A stretch of DNA of 64,000 nt from an uncultured Alistipes sp. (GCF_902388705.1 NZ_CABMQJ010000005.1:62001-126000); one strand, 5' to 3'; positions 1 to 9,176 are shown, numbered from the stretch's first letter. Notes: generated by a model not told the origin, from the sequence alone. Translations and numbers: made by a program.

Positions 1-2753
1 TAGTAGGCGTCGAGCAGGTGTACGCCCCCGATGAACAACACCGCGCCCAGTACCGCCACGGGTACGCTCATCAGGATGGCCAGCGGCAGGCCCCACGATT
101 CGTACAGCGCCGCGAGGGCGAGGAACACGAATACCAGCGCCAGCAGGTAGACCAGTCCCCCGGTTTTCGAGGCGTTCGCCTCCTGGAAGGAGGTGCCGCT
201 CCATGCCGTGCCGATGTCGTCGGGCAGCACCTTTGCGGCCGTGGCGGTGATTTCCTGCATGACGGTCGTGGTCGAGGCGCGTGCCGCCGGGGTCACCGTG
301 AGTGCAATCGAGCGGTAGAGGTTGAACTGCGATACGTACTCGACGCCCACCGTGTCGACGACCTCCACGAACGATGCTACGGGGACGCTTTCGCCCGACG
401 ACGAGGCGACGTAGTAACTGTCGAGCGAGCGTTTGTCGAGCCGGTATTCGGGTGCGGCCTGGATGTAGGTCTGGTAGAGCTTGCCGAATCGCGAGAAATT
501 GTTGATATAGGCGCCGCCCAGCAGGGTCGTCAGGTCGCCGTACAGCACGCCGAGGTCTACGCCCGCGGCGAGCGCCTGTTCCTTGTCGATACGCAGCCGG
601 CGCTGGGGAACCCCGGCGTTGAACTGTGTCGTCACAGAGGCGATCGAGGGCAGCCGGCGCAGCGAATCCATCAGTTTTTCGGTCTGTTCCAGCAGGTAGG
701 CCGTACCCCGGCCTTCGAGGTCCTGTACCTCGACCGAAACGCCCGAGGTGACGCCCAGCCCGGGAATCGACGGCGGGATGAATGCATAGCATTCGGCTCC
801 GGGCACGGCGACGTACAGCTCCCCGGTGAGTTTCTGCGCAATCTCCATGGCCGAGAGTTTCCGGTCGGCGTAGTCGACCAGCGACACGAAAATGATGCCG
901 CTGTCGGTCGAGGCGATGCCGGCCATCATGTTGAAGCCTGCGGCGAACGAGGTGGAAGCCACTTCGGGCAGGGAACGGATTACTTCGTCGGCCTCGGCCA
1001 TCGCGGCCTGCGTCACCTGCAGCGACGAGGCTTCGGGTGTCGAAACCATCACCATGACGTAGCCCTGGTCTTCCTCGGGGAGGAATCCCGCTGGCAGCTT
1101 GCGCCATACGAGGAAGATGACCGCGAGCACCACGGCGATGAAGATACCCGTGCGCGTGACGTGCCGGACAAGCGTGGGCGTGAACGTCGTATAACGTTCC
1201 ATGCTGCGGGCGAACCAGCGGTTGAATGCCGCGAAAAAGCCCTTCTGCGGCGGTTCGCGGTGGCGCAGAAGCAGGGCGCACAGCGCCGGGGAGAGCGTCA
1301 GGGCGTTGAATGCCGAAATCACCACCGACACGGCAATCGTGACGGAGAATTGCTGGAACAGCCGTCCGGTGATGCCGCCCGTGAACGATACGGGGATGAA
1401 TACCGCCAGCAGTACGACCGTCGTGGCGACAATCGGCGATGCGACGTTCTTCATGGCCTCCAGCGCTGCGGCGCGGGGCTTCATCCCGCCCGCGATGTTG
1501 ACCTGTGCGGCCTCCACGACCACGATGGCGTCGTCGACCACCAGGCCGATGGCCAATACCAGTCCCAGCAGCGAAATGATGTTAATCGAGAATCCCAGCA
1601 GCGGGAAGAGCGCAAAGGCGCCGATGAGCGACACCGGAATCGCCACGAGGGGAATGATCGTCGCGCGCCAGTCCTGTATGAAGAGGTAGATGATGAAAAT
1701 AACCAGTATGAGGGCGATTACGAGCGTATGGAAAATGTCCTTGATGCCCGCGTCGATGCTGGTCGTGGTGTCGACCACCGTCGTGGTCGTAATGCCGTCG
1801 GGCAGGCGCTTTTCGAGCCGTGCCATCTCGGCCTTGACTTGCTTGCCCACCTCCACCGCATTGCTGCCCGGCTGCTGGTAGACGACAATCAGCGCCGTGG
1901 GTTTCCCTTCGAAAAGCGAGCTTACGCCGTAGCTCTGGCTGCCGAGCGACACCTCGGCCACGTCGCGCAGGCGTATCTGCTCGCCCGACGGGGTCGTTAC
2001 GACCACGATGTCGCCGAACTGCCGGGCCGTCGTGATTTGCGGCGGCATGGTCACCGTATAGGTGTAGGTCGTGCCGTCGGGCGCCGGCTCGGCGCCGAAC
2101 TGCCCGGCAGGGTAGATGCCGCCCTGTTTCTCGATGGCGGCGGTGATTGTCGACACCGGGATGCCGTAGTATTTCAGCACGTCGGGCTTGAGCCATACGC
2201 GCATGGCGTATTCCCCGGCGCCCATGATCGAAACCTTGCCTACGCCGTCGGTTTTGAGCAGTTCGTTCTGGATGTTGATATAGGCGTAATTCGAGAGGTA
2301 TTCGTCGTCGTAGCGGCCGTCGCTGTGCAGCGAGAATACCAGCAGGAAGCCCGTCATGGTCTTGCGTGTGGTGACGCCCTGCTTGGTTACCGTCGCCGGA
2401 AGCTGTGCCGTGGACGAAGCGACATTGTTCTGGGTAAATATGGCATCCAAATCGGGGTCGGAGCCGATGTCGAAAGTCACCTGCATGACCATCGACCCGT
2501 CGTTGGCGCTCGTGGTCTGCAGGTAGAGCATGTCGCTCACGCCCATGACGCTCTGTGCCACGGGTGTTGCCACGGCGTTGTTGACCGTTTCGGCGTCGGC
2601 GCCGTCGTATGTGGCCGTAACCTCGACCACCGGCGGCGTGATGTCGGGATACTGCTCGATGGGCAGGTTCAGAATCGAAATCACTCCCACCAGCACGATG
2701 ACGATGGCCAGCGAGATGGCGAAAATCGGACGCGAAACGAAAAATTTCTCCAT
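1..2753 (-). CDS. RND efflux pump, inner-membrane subunit (HAE1/AcrB family), C-terminus cut by window edge
   Basis: Translating the minus strand from the ATG at 2753 gives an uninterrupted 917-codon frame running off the left edge, so the C-terminal part is missing. It begins MEKFFVSRPIFAISLAIVIV, the typical first transmembrane helix of AcrB-type pumps, followed by NLPIEQYPDITPP. The segment GLVVDDAIVVVEA carries the paired Asp residues of the proton relay in helix 4. Proteins of this family sit in the inner membrane as trimers and export drugs, detergents or bile-like compounds through an adaptor and an outer-membrane channel. The adaptor gene lies just upstream, with 4 bases between its stop and this start. 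The outer-membrane channel gene would be expected beyond the left edge. Substrate cannot be told from sequence. Confidence 0.93.
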   Translation of the reverse strand, partial: MEKFFVSRPIFAISLAIVIVLVGVISILNLPIEQYPDITPPVVEVTATYDGADAETVNNAVATPVAQSVMGVSDMLYLQTTSANDGSMVMQVTFDIGSDPDLDAIFTQNNVASSTAQLPATVTKQGVTTRKTMTGFLLVFSLHSDGRYDDEYLSNYAYINIQNELLKTDGVGKVSIMGAGEYAMRVWLKPDVLKYYGIPVSTITAAIEKQGGIYPAGQFGAEPAPDGTTYTYTVTMPPQITTARQFGDIVVVTTPSGEQIRLRDVAEVSLGSQSYGVSSLFEGKPTALIVVYQQPGSNAVEVGKQVKAEMARLEKRLPDGITTTTVVDTTTSIDAGIKDIFHTLVIALILVIFIIYLFIQDWRATIIPLVAIPVSLIGAFALFPLLGFSINIISLLGLVLAIGLVVDDAIVVVEAAQVNIAGGMKPRAAALEAMKNVASPIVATTVVLLAVFIPVSFTGGITGRLFQQFSVTIAVSVVISAFNALTLSPALCALLLRHREPPQKGFFAAFNRWFARSMERYTTFTPTLVRHVTRTGIFIAVVLAVIFLVWRKLPAGFLPEEDQGYVMVMVSTPEASSLQVTQAAMAEADEVIRSLPEVASTSFAAGFNMMAGIASTDSGIIFVSLVDYADRKLSAMEIAQKLTGELYVAVPGAECYAFIPPSIPGLGVTSGVSVEVQDLEGRGTAYLLEQTEKLMDSLRRLPSIASVTTQFNAGVPQRRLRIDKEQALAAGVDLGVLYGDLTTLLGGAYINNFSRFGKLYQTYIQAAPEYRLDKRSLDSYYVASSSGESVPVASFVEVVDTVGVEYVSQFNLYRSIALTVTPAARASTTTVMQEITATAAKVLPDDIGTAWSGTSFQEANASKTGGLVYLLALVFVFLALAALYESWGLPLAILMSVPVAVLGAVLFIGGVHLLDAY

Positions 2754-2757
2754 GGCG

Positions 2758-3867
2758 TCAGCGTTTTACGGGAATGACTTTCATGCCGTTGTGGAGTTTC
2801 TGCTGGCCGGCTTCGATTACCAGTTCGCCGTCGATGAGCCCTTCGTCGATGCACCACATCACCCCGTAGGTGTCGCCCGGAATCACGCGGCGGTACGCCG
2901 CCGTGCTGTCGGGCTTCATTACCCATACCGAATTGATGCCCTGGGCCTGGCTGACGCATTGCTGGGGTATGACCACGCGGCGGCGTACGGGGCCCACGTT
3001 GGCTTCGATCCGTGCGAACTGCCCCGGTTTGAGCGCCTCGTCGGGATTGGGGAACATCACCACCAGCACGAGCGTTCCGGTCGTGCTCGATACGTCCTTG
3101 CGCGTATAGTCGTAAATTCCCTTATGGGGATATACCGTGCCGTCGGCCAGCATCAGACGGATGTCCGAAAGCAAATCGTCGTTATCGTAGATCGAGCTGC
3201 GCTGTCCCGCCGTGCGCAGGTACAGGGCCATCGGGATTGCCACGTCGACGGTCAGCGTGTCGATGTTGGAGATGGTCGTCAGCACGCTGAACTGCGTGCC
3301 CGGTCCCACGTAGTCGCCCACGTGCGCCGAGGTGTTGGAGATGATGCCGTCGATCGGCGAGCGGAGCTCCGTGTAGCCGACATTCATGCGGGCGCTGTTG
3401 AGCGTCTGTTCGGCCGAGTGTACCGAGGCCTCGGCAGCTTTGTACTGTGCCGTATACTGGTCGAGCTGCGACTGGCTGATGGCGTTGATTTTGGCGAGCG
3501 GCACGGCACGGTCATAGTTGTTGCGTGCCTCGAGCTCCTGTGCCCGTGCCGATTGCAGGGCAGCCTCGGCTGCCAGCATCGTGGTCGAGAGCTGGTCGGG
3601 GTCGATGGTGAACAGCAGCTGGCCGCGCCGCACGGGCATGCCGTTGCCGAACTGTTTGGTGAGCAGGTACCCGTTTACCCTGGGCTGGATTACTGCGTCG
3701 AAGTTACTCGACAGATAGCCGATGAAACTCATACGGTTGGGAACGCTGTCGGTTACGGCCCGGGTGACTTCGACCCGCAGGGGAGGCATGGCGGTTTGCG
3801 GCTTGTGCCTGTGGCATCCGGTGAGGAGCGCGGCAGACAGGCCCGTTATCAGGAAAAGTCTGTTCAT
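2758..3867 (-). CDS. RND efflux periplasmic adaptor (AcrA/HlyD family) lipoprotein
   Basis: 369 residues. A signal sequence ends in the lipobox LLTGC with the lipidated Cys at residue 18, so it is probably anchored in a membrane and faces the periplasm. The biotinyl-lipoyl-like half (IQPRVNGYLLTKQFGNGMPV), a helical hairpin with many Ala, Gln and Glu residues, and the second lipoyl half (ELRSPIDGIISNTSAHVGDY) follow in the usual order, then a beta-barrel and membrane-proximal domain. It bridges the inner-membrane pump encoded immediately downstream to an outer-membrane channel. Start chosen at the ATG that gives the signal peptide. No clear TAnnTTTG box was found just upstream. Confidence 0.93.
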   Translation of the reverse strand: MNRLFLITGLSAALLTGCHRHKPQTAMPPLRVEVTRAVTDSVPNRMSFIGYLSSNFDAVIQPRVNGYLLTKQFGNGMPVRRGQLLFTIDPDQLSTTMLAAEAALQSARAQELEARNNYDRAVPLAKINAISQSQLDQYTAQYKAAEASVHSAEQTLNSARMNVGYTELRSPIDGIISNTSAHVGDYVGPGTQFSVLTTISNIDTLTVDVAIPMALYLRTAGQRSSIYDNDDLLSDIRLMLADGTVYPHKGIYDYTRKDVSSTTGTLVLVVMFPNPDEALKPGQFARIEANVGPVRRRVVIPQQCVSQAQGINSVWVMKPDSTAAYRRVIPGDTYGVMWCIDEGLIDGELVIEAGQQKLHNGMKVIPVKR

Positions 3868-4000
3868 ATCGGGATGTTTTACCGGTTTCGGGGGACAAAA
3901 AACGTACCGCGAACCGGGTGACAGATAGCTAAAAAGGGGATTTTATGCCAAAAAACGTTGATTTTTTTATTATCAAATGATGATGTTTAGATAATTTTTA

Positions 4001-4008
4001 TATCTTTG
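4001..4008 (+). promoter_or_regulatory. Bacteroidetes -7 box for the histone-like gene
   Basis: TATCTTTG fits the TAnnTTTG consensus and lies 34 bases before the ATG at 4043, in a locally AT-rich stretch. No convincing -33 TTTG/TTG at 19-21 bases upstream was seen. Confidence 0.6.
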
Positions 4009-4042
4009 CGTTGATAACAAACCCAAATTAATTATAAAAGTC

Positions 4043-4216
4043 ATGAAAGAATTAGTAGCAAAGATCAACGCCGAATACGAAGTATTCGCAGCAAATGCAG
4101 CAGCACAGGTAGAGAAAGGCAACAAGGCTGCCGGTACGCGCGCTCGCAAGTCCGCTCTGGAAATTTCGAAGCTGATGAAGGAATTCCGCAAGGTTTCCGT
4201 AGACGCTGCGAAATAA
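4043..4216 (+). CDS. Small histone H1-like (Hc1-type) DNA-binding protein
   Basis: 57 residues, beginning MKELVAKINAEYEVFAANAA and ending in VSVDAAK. It is Lys/Ala rich with an AGTRARKSALEISKLMKEFR core, as in the short histone H1-like proteins widespread in Bacteroidales. Such proteins are thought to compact or bind DNA. It is monocistronic: its own -7 box lies at 4001 and a strong hairpin terminator directly follows. Family membership rests on size, composition and this core; the precise role is not known. Confidence 0.8.
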   Translation: MKELVAKINAEYEVFAANAAAQVEKGNKAAGTRARKSALEISKLMKEFRKVSVDAAK

Positions 4217-4232
4217 TTACTGACGCACGACG

Positions 4233-4270
4233 CAACAAAGGCTGTCCGATTCGGGCAGCCTTTGTTGGTT
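4233..4270 (+). terminator. Rho-independent terminator after the histone-like gene
   Basis: A 12-bp perfect stem (CAACAAAGGCTG with CAGCCTTTGTTG) surrounds a short GC-rich inner hairpin and is followed by GTTTT. It probably also serves the convergent gene ending at 4295. Confidence 0.85.
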
Positions 4271-4294
4271 TTATGGGGCGGGGTTTTGTCCGGC

Positions 4295-6007
4295 TTACGG
4301 CTCGATGCCGAATTTCCGGAAAACCGCCATGTCCTCCTCGGTGAGGCCCGTACGGCGGAACGGAACGGCCTCGTTATGGTCGTTCAGGTAACGGCGGGGC
4401 CGTTGGCGGTCGTAGCGGGCATTCACGAGCGATACGGTCGGGTCGATGAAGCGACCCCGGATCGATGCCATGTCGGCCATGGTGTGGAACAACGCATGGG
4501 TTGTGGCCGGAGCCGCGGCGTTGGCTTTTGCAGCGGCTATTTTTTCCGGGAAATTCTTGCGGTAGGCGTCGGAGAACCACGCCAGCGACGCGACGTACAA
4601 CTGGTAGGCCGTAGTCGTGGGCGATGCATGCAGGAACCGTTCGCGGCTGTCGTCGAGAATGTCCTCGCCGTGGTCGGCGCAGTAGAGCAGTGCCGTCGAG
4701 GTTTGCCGCAGTCCGCGCAGGTATCCGATTGTTTCGGCCAGGAAATGGTCGGTATAGTAGATTGAATTGTCGTAAGCGTTGCGGAGCGTTTGCGCGTGTT
4801 CTTTCGAAATCGCTACGTCGTCGTCGGGTTTGAAGCGTGCGAATTCCCGCGGATAACGCTGGTGGTAGCTGAAATGCGAGCCGTAGCAATGGAGTATGAA
4901 GAGCATTTTCTGTGACCTGCCGCTTTCGACGGCCCGTCGCACTTCGTCTAGCAGCTGGGTGTCGTGACGCGGCGAGCGGATGTATATCAGGTGGTCGGCA
5001 TCGCGGGCCAGTTTGTCTATCATGGCACCCTGCGGCGACTGGTTGGAGATGAACCACGTTTCGAACCCCGCCTCCTTGAACAATGCGGGGAGGCCTTTGC
5101 GGCGGTAGAGTTCGGGATGTTCGTCGGTGGCTATGGACGAAAGGATCAGCGGCACGCTCTTGTGCGTGGTGTTGCTCTGTGTCAGCATGTCGCGGAAAAC
5201 GACCAGGTCGCCGACCTGCGAAAGCCGGGGATTCGTTTCCCGGGGATAGCCGTAAAGCTGCCAGTTCATGGCGCGTGAGGCTTCTCCTATAATATATACG
5301 TAGATCTCCCGGCCCGGGGCTTCCGCCTCGCGCGTCGCGTCATAGGTGAATCCCTCGGACGTTTTTTCGAAATTCAGGGTTTTCCGGAATTCCGATCCGC
5401 ACAAATAGGCATTGTACATGATGTTGAGCGGGAATATCTCGTCCCGCAGCACATGCCGGTCTTCGCTTACGTGGTATGCGGGCCACAGTGCCAGCATGCC
5501 CAGCGCCATCAGCGCCGCGCCGGTCAGCCCGACGTTCATGCGCGTCGTGCGCGAAATCTGGCGCTTGTGGCCGATTTCGCGTGCCGCGAACCACAGCAGC
5601 GGCAGGTACATCACGCAGACGAGTACGACCGAGGGGTAGATGTTGCTCAACAGTTCGCCCGCCTCGCCCGGATTGGTCGTCAGCAGGTTGGTGAACATGT
5701 CGGTGGCGATGATCGAGTTGCCGAAAAGATAGAGCAGGACGATTTGGAAGGCGCAGAAAAAGATAAAGGGGAATGCCAGCCAGATCATCACGCCCGAGCG
5801 GCGCAGGGCTACGCTCCACATCATGTAAAAACCCAACGGTGCGAGGATCAGCGCCTCGACCGTCCAGATGGAGTATGGTTCGGTGTTGGCCAGCACGCAG
5901 TTGGGAATAATCAGCGCCACGAAGAAATAGACGGTCAGCAGCGTGGTGAAACGGCTGCGTGTTTTGACCGTTTGTCGTCGGTTTTCCCTGTTCGGATCAG
6001 CATTCAT
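4295..6007 (-). CDS. EptA-like lipid A phosphoethanolamine transferase (membrane sulfatase-fold enzyme)
   Basis: 570 residues. The N-terminal ~180 residues contain about five hydrophobic transmembrane segments; the remainder is a periplasmic alkaline-phosphatase/sulfatase-fold domain. Zinc and nucleophile residues can be placed by comparison with EptA: Glu242 in IIGEASR, Thr280/281 in SNTTHKSVP (nucleophile position), and Asp445-His446 in CADHGED. Enzymes of this type move phosphoethanolamine from phosphatidylethanolamine to lipid A or other glycans, which can raise polymyxin resistance. It is the last gene of a three-gene operon (14 bases after the barrel protein). A related membrane phosphoglycerol transferase cannot be fully excluded. 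Confidence 0.85.
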   Translation of the reverse strand: MNADPNRENRRQTVKTRSRFTTLLTVYFFVALIIPNCVLANTEPYSIWTVEALILAPLGFYMMWSVALRRSGVMIWLAFPFIFFCAFQIVLLYLFGNSIIATDMFTNLLTTNPGEAGELLSNIYPSVVLVCVMYLPLLWFAAREIGHKRQISRTTRMNVGLTGAALMALGMLALWPAYHVSEDRHVLRDEIFPLNIMYNAYLCGSEFRKTLNFEKTSEGFTYDATREAEAPGREIYVYIIGEASRAMNWQLYGYPRETNPRLSQVGDLVVFRDMLTQSNTTHKSVPLILSSIATDEHPELYRRKGLPALFKEAGFETWFISNQSPQGAMIDKLARDADHLIYIRSPRHDTQLLDEVRRAVESGRSQKMLFILHCYGSHFSYHQRYPREFARFKPDDDVAISKEHAQTLRNAYDNSIYYTDHFLAETIGYLRGLRQTSTALLYCADHGEDILDDSRERFLHASPTTTAYQLYVASLAWFSDAYRKNFPEKIAAAKANAAAPATTHALFHTMADMASIRGRFIDPTVSLVNARYDRQRPRRYLNDHNEAVPFRRTGLTEEDMAVFRKFGIEP

Positions 6008-6021
6008 ATTTATATACTAAC

Positions 6022-7224
6022 CTAAAACGCTTCGTTCAGGCTCAACAGGAAGCCGCTTGTCTTCTTGCCGAAGCCGTAATCGAGCCGTACATTAACCCTT
6101 TTTTTCAGTTCCCACCGCAGGCCGACGCCGTAGTTGGGGAGTGTTTCCGACCAGTCGAACCGCTCGAGGCCGCTGAACACGTTGCCTGCGCCTCCCCACA
6201 CCGTACAGCCGATGCGCCGCCAGATGCGCTGGCGCAGTTCGACCTGCAAGGTAATCATGTCGTTGTCCGTATAGCGGCCCTGATAGTAGCCGCGCATACG
6301 CTGCGAGCCTCCCATGCGCGCCAGCATCGGCCACGGGGTGCCCTCGGAGTTGAACTCCGCATAGAGGTCTGTGGCGAGCAGTCCGCCTTTCCACAGCTGC
6401 CGGTACCAGTCGGCCGTAAAGGTCGTGCGCCACAGCGACTTGCCGCAGTTGCCGAGTCCTTTCGGGAAAAAGGTTTCCTGCAGGCTGATGTATATGCCGC
6501 GGAACGGATTGGGGATGAAGTCGCGCGAGTCGTACTCCAATATGGCCCCGATGCCGGTCGCGGTGTAGTGTGTCTTCTGCCCGTAGAGATAGCTTTCGCT
6601 CAAGGCGTCGAATTTCTTACCCTGCGTATGTTCGAAACTGAATATGCCGCCCACATAGGTGCTCGGCAGTATCCGGTGCAGGTAACGCGCTTTCACCAGA
6701 TAGCGTTTTTCGTTGTACGAGCCCTCTTCGTTATAGCGTCCGTCGCGGTAGCCGATGCCCCACATGTCGCGGGGTGCCGAGGCGAACATCACCGTATAGT
6801 CGATACGCTTCCTGTTTTGCGCGAAGATGTTGTTGCCCGTCACGCCCAGCGCATAGAATCCCGAAATCGAGACGTTTGCGAAGATCGAAATGTCGGAGGG
6901 CGACGTTACGGAGTCCGTGCGGTCGATGCGGTACAGTCCCGCGGCCAGCAATCCGATGCCGAGGCTCGTGTTCTTCGAGTAACTCGGACCCCCGGCGAAT
7001 GTGAAGTCGATTTTCTTTTCGAATGTGCGGTCTACGGTCGAACCTTCGAAATATTTCACGACGCGCCGCAGGAACGGAAGTTTCTCCTGTGGCTGTTCCT
7101 GTCCGGGAAGCGGGGTATACGTATAGTGCAGCGTATCGCTGCCGTTGATGTATACTTCCTCCTGCGCCCGTCCTTGCAGAGCGAAGCATAAGGCGAGGAA
7201 TACGACGGCTGTTTTGCGAAGCAT
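6022..7224 (-). CDS. BamA/TamA (surface antigen D15)-like outer-membrane beta-barrel protein
   Basis: 400 residues with a signal peptide (ALCFALQGRAQ) and a C-terminal 16-strand-type barrel ending in aromatic Phe (LLSLNEAF). The motif MGGSQRMRGYYQGRYTDND matches the conserved barrel-lumen signature of the D15 superfamily. There is no room for a set of POTRA domains, only a short N-terminal segment, so this is a stand-alone barrel. The exact role (insertion of proteins or lipids into the outer membrane) is unknown. It sits 4 bases after the YtfJ-like gene and before the EptA-like gene, suggesting a shared role in the envelope. Confidence 0.8.
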   Translation of the reverse strand: MLRKTAVVFLALCFALQGRAQEEVYINGSDTLHYTYTPLPGQEQPQEKLPFLRRVVKYFEGSTVDRTFEKKIDFTFAGGPSYSKNTSLGIGLLAAGLYRIDRTDSVTSPSDISIFANVSISGFYALGVTGNNIFAQNRKRIDYTVMFASAPRDMWGIGYRDGRYNEEGSYNEKRYLVKARYLHRILPSTYVGGIFSFEHTQGKKFDALSESYLYGQKTHYTATGIGAILEYDSRDFIPNPFRGIYISLQETFFPKGLGNCGKSLWRTTFTADWYRQLWKGGLLATDLYAEFNSEGTPWPMLARMGGSQRMRGYYQGRYTDNDMITLQVELRQRIWRRIGCTVWGGAGNVFSGLERFDWSETLPNYGVGLRWELKKRVNVRLDYGFGKKTSGFLLSLNEAF

Positions 7225-7228
7225 CCGG

Positions 7229-7747
7229 TTATTTATACTTCTCGATTACTTCGTAGAAGTCGGCCTTGTCCTGCTCCGAGAGTACGCCTTTGCGCAGGAA
7301 AACCAGTTCTCCCTCCTTCGATACGATCATCAGCACGAACTGGTTGTTGCAGTCGCCCAGCTCCCATGCCGTGCTGACGATACGGTCCTGGTCGGCCAGC
7401 ACCAGCGCGCCGTTTTTCGCCGTGCGCTTTTTGGCCATGTTGCGGGCCATGCCGTTGGGCACCATCGGGGCGTCCTTGAGGTTCATGATGCCGAAGCCGT
7501 AGATGTTGTCCCCCTGTGCGCGGTGGTTCTCCTCCAGCTCGACCGTGAAGTCGTTGTTCTGCTTGTGGCGGTCGGGGTCTACGTAAAATATCATCAGGTT
7601 CTTCTCTCCCCAGTACGGCAGCTTTGCCGGCTTGCCGTCGAGGTCGAGTACTTCGACGTTGCTTACTTTACGGGGCAGCTCCTGGGCAGCGAGTGCGGAT
7701 GCCGTGAGCGAAAAGGCCGCCAGCATCACCAAAACTTTCATCTTCAT
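7229..7747 (-). CDS. YtfJ-family periplasmic thioredoxin-fold protein
   Basis: 172 residues from the ATG at 7747. A longer frame reaching 7852 is rejected because the -7 box at 7787-7794 lies inside it. A signal peptide (MLAAFSLTASALAAQ) is followed by a thioredoxin-like fold. The segments TAWELGDCNNQFVLMIV and RKGVLSEQD resemble E. coli YtfJ (TxxWQL...KDGALTQEE). No CxxC redox motif is present, so disulphide chemistry is unlikely. It is first in an operon with the BamA-like and EptA-like genes, 4 bases from the next start. Confidence 0.75.
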   Translation of the reverse strand: MKMKVLVMLAAFSLTASALAAQELPRKVSNVEVLDLDGKPAKLPYWGEKNLMIFYVDPDRHKQNNDFTVELEENHRAQGDNIYGFGIMNLKDAPMVPNGMARNMAKKRTAKNGALVLADQDRIVSTAWELGDCNNQFVLMIVSKEGELVFLRKGVLSEQDKADFYEVIEKYK

Positions 7748-7786
7748 TACGTTCTGTTTTTTGGTTCCAATGAAAACAAATCGGGA

Positions 7787-7794
7787 CAAAGTTA
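7787..7794 (-). promoter_or_regulatory. -7 box for the ytfJ-like operon
   Basis: On the minus strand the sequence reads TAACTTTG, matching TAnnTTTG, about 40 bases before the chosen start. It supports the short start of the YtfJ-like protein. Confidence 0.55.
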
Positions 7795-7848
7795 CGATTT
7801 TTATCCCGACATTCCGAACTGCGGCCTGTATAATATTGTCCTGAACGT

Positions 7849-8262
7849 TCACTTTTTTGATTTGGCGGGTGACAGGGCCGTGTCGAAGCCGTACAGTCCG
7901 CCGCCGGAGATGACCAGGAATACGTAGACCCCGAGCCAGACGAATTCCATCTCACTGGCGCCGAATCCGCCCCATACGAGCACCGCCGCGATGCCCAGCG
8001 CCATCAGCAGGGCCGCCGTACGCACCCATAATCCCATGATTATCAATACGGACAACAATACTTCCGCTACCGCTGCCAAGACGAACGTAGCGGCGCTGCC
8101 GATGAACGGGAGTGAGGGGTACGATGTTATTATCTCGTTGTAATCCTGTATTTTGCCGATGTTGTGGAAGAGCATCATGCCTCCCGCGAACAGCCTCATG
8201 TACAATACGGCCCAGTCCATGTGCCTGTATTGTTCGATCCAGTCCTGAATTCTTTTTTCCAT
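7849..8262 (-). CDS. DoxX-family membrane protein
   Basis: 137 residues from the ATG at 8262 (MEKRIQDWIEQYRHMDWAVL). Four hydrophobic helices are visible, with the DoxX-like first-helix pattern YMRLFAGGMMLFHNIGKI and a short C-terminal tail. DoxX/DoxD proteins are small quinone- or sulfur-metabolism-linked membrane proteins whose function in gut Bacteroidales is not settled. The frame extends 19 codons further upstream, but that extension shows no family features. Confidence 0.75.
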   Translation of the reverse strand: MEKRIQDWIEQYRHMDWAVLYMRLFAGGMMLFHNIGKIQDYNEIITSYPSLPFIGSAATFVLAAVAEVLLSVLIIMGLWVRTAALLMALGIAAVLVWGGFGASEMEFVWLGVYVFLVISGGGLYGFDTALSPAKSKK

Positions 8263-8459
8263 GCCCCGGGAACGTGCAATTTGTATTCCAAAATCGGCTG
8301 TTCCTGCGGACGATACCATTTTCTGCGCCTGCCGCCGTCCGGCGCTGCGGTTGGATTTGCCGCTCTTGCCGGCCGGAGTTTTCTTTCCCCCAAAAACACA
8401 CTACGCTCCGGCACGGTAATTCGGGCACCTCCTCCTGCTGTATTGGGCTTTAGACCTGA

Positions 8460-8945
8460 CTAAAAATCTTTCGATAGACAAATTCTATCTAATTCTTTCC
8501 ATTTTTTACCCCTGCTGAAGTTTGCGGCTTCATCGTAATGCATTCTTTCTTTTAGTACTTGGTAGACTCCCAATCGTTTTACACGTTTCCCCAATTTGGT
8601 GAATTCTTTATTTTCTTCAGCTATCATCCCCATGTAAATAATGGTAAAATCTATTGCTATATTTAACGCATCCTCACCATATTTATCGGCAATTTCCTTT
8701 ATCCTTTCCAGGACGGCCTCGTCTATGTTTTTTGTAGTTCGATTATAAATTTCGACATAATCTTCATACAGGTTATCGAAACCATATTTTGCACCGTAAT
8801 CTACTAACCTCTGGAAATATTGGGAATCTCTCGGTGCATGTTTCAAGCCATCGGGACGTGTTAAATATACACACCAATCGTCAAAGGCCCCTTTATCATA
8901 TTCAAGCCAGCTTCCGTCTGAAAATGTTGTTACAGTTCTTCCCAT
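8460..8945 (-). CDS. Conserved hypothetical cytoplasmic protein, AT-rich
   Basis: 161 residues from the ATG at 8945; a TTG start 15 codons upstream is also possible. No signal peptide or membrane segment. I do not recognise the function. Visible features are an aromatic N-terminus (FSDGSWLEYDKGAFDDWCVY), a central acidic helical part with Tyr residues, and a conserved-looking C-terminal stretch (KRVKRLGVYQVL, then EAANFSRGKKWKELDRIC). The gene and the ~200 bases upstream are clearly more AT-rich than their neighbours, with many Ile/Lys codons ending in A or T, consistent with recent acquisition. It has no obvious operon partner. Confidence 0.6.
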   Translation of the reverse strand: MGRTVTTFSDGSWLEYDKGAFDDWCVYLTRPDGLKHAPRDSQYFQRLVDYGAKYGFDNLYEDYVEIYNRTTKNIDEAVLERIKEIADKYGEDALNIAIDFTIIYMGMIAEENKEFTKLGKRVKRLGVYQVLKERMHYDEAANFSRGKKWKELDRICLSKDF

Positions 8946-9140
8946 CAGTCGAAATGTCTTTCGTGTATTCCAAAATATCACTTTTTGCAAAGAAAAGGAA
9001 AACCTCTGGAATGGCCCAATAAAACTGAAAAAATATTCATATTTTCATAACGTGACCATATTAGTTGCCACGATGTTAAAAATCAGGCGTAAAATCCCTT
9101 ATTTCTCTGAAAAAACTTTTCGGTAGAATATTCTTCCGCT

Positions 9141-9148
9141 TATCTTTG
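9141..9148 (+). promoter_or_regulatory. -7 box for the phosphatase gene
   Basis: TATCTTTG fits TAnnTTTG, 28 bases before the ATG at 9177, with a T-rich stretch about 20 bases upstream in the -33 position. Confidence 0.6.
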
Positions 9149-9176
9149 CACTTTATATCGTGTAATCACCAATTAT

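Noticed and set aside
18..2777. Long plus-strand frame (919 codons) over the efflux pump
   Set aside because: It is the reverse of the real RND gene; rich in Arg/His/Gly with no domain, while the minus strand gives a continuous AcrB-type protein.
8263..8459. Small frames between the DoxX gene and the AT-rich orphan gene
   Set aside because: Overlapping frames on both strands with no start signal, motif or sensible composition; no tRNA fold seen.
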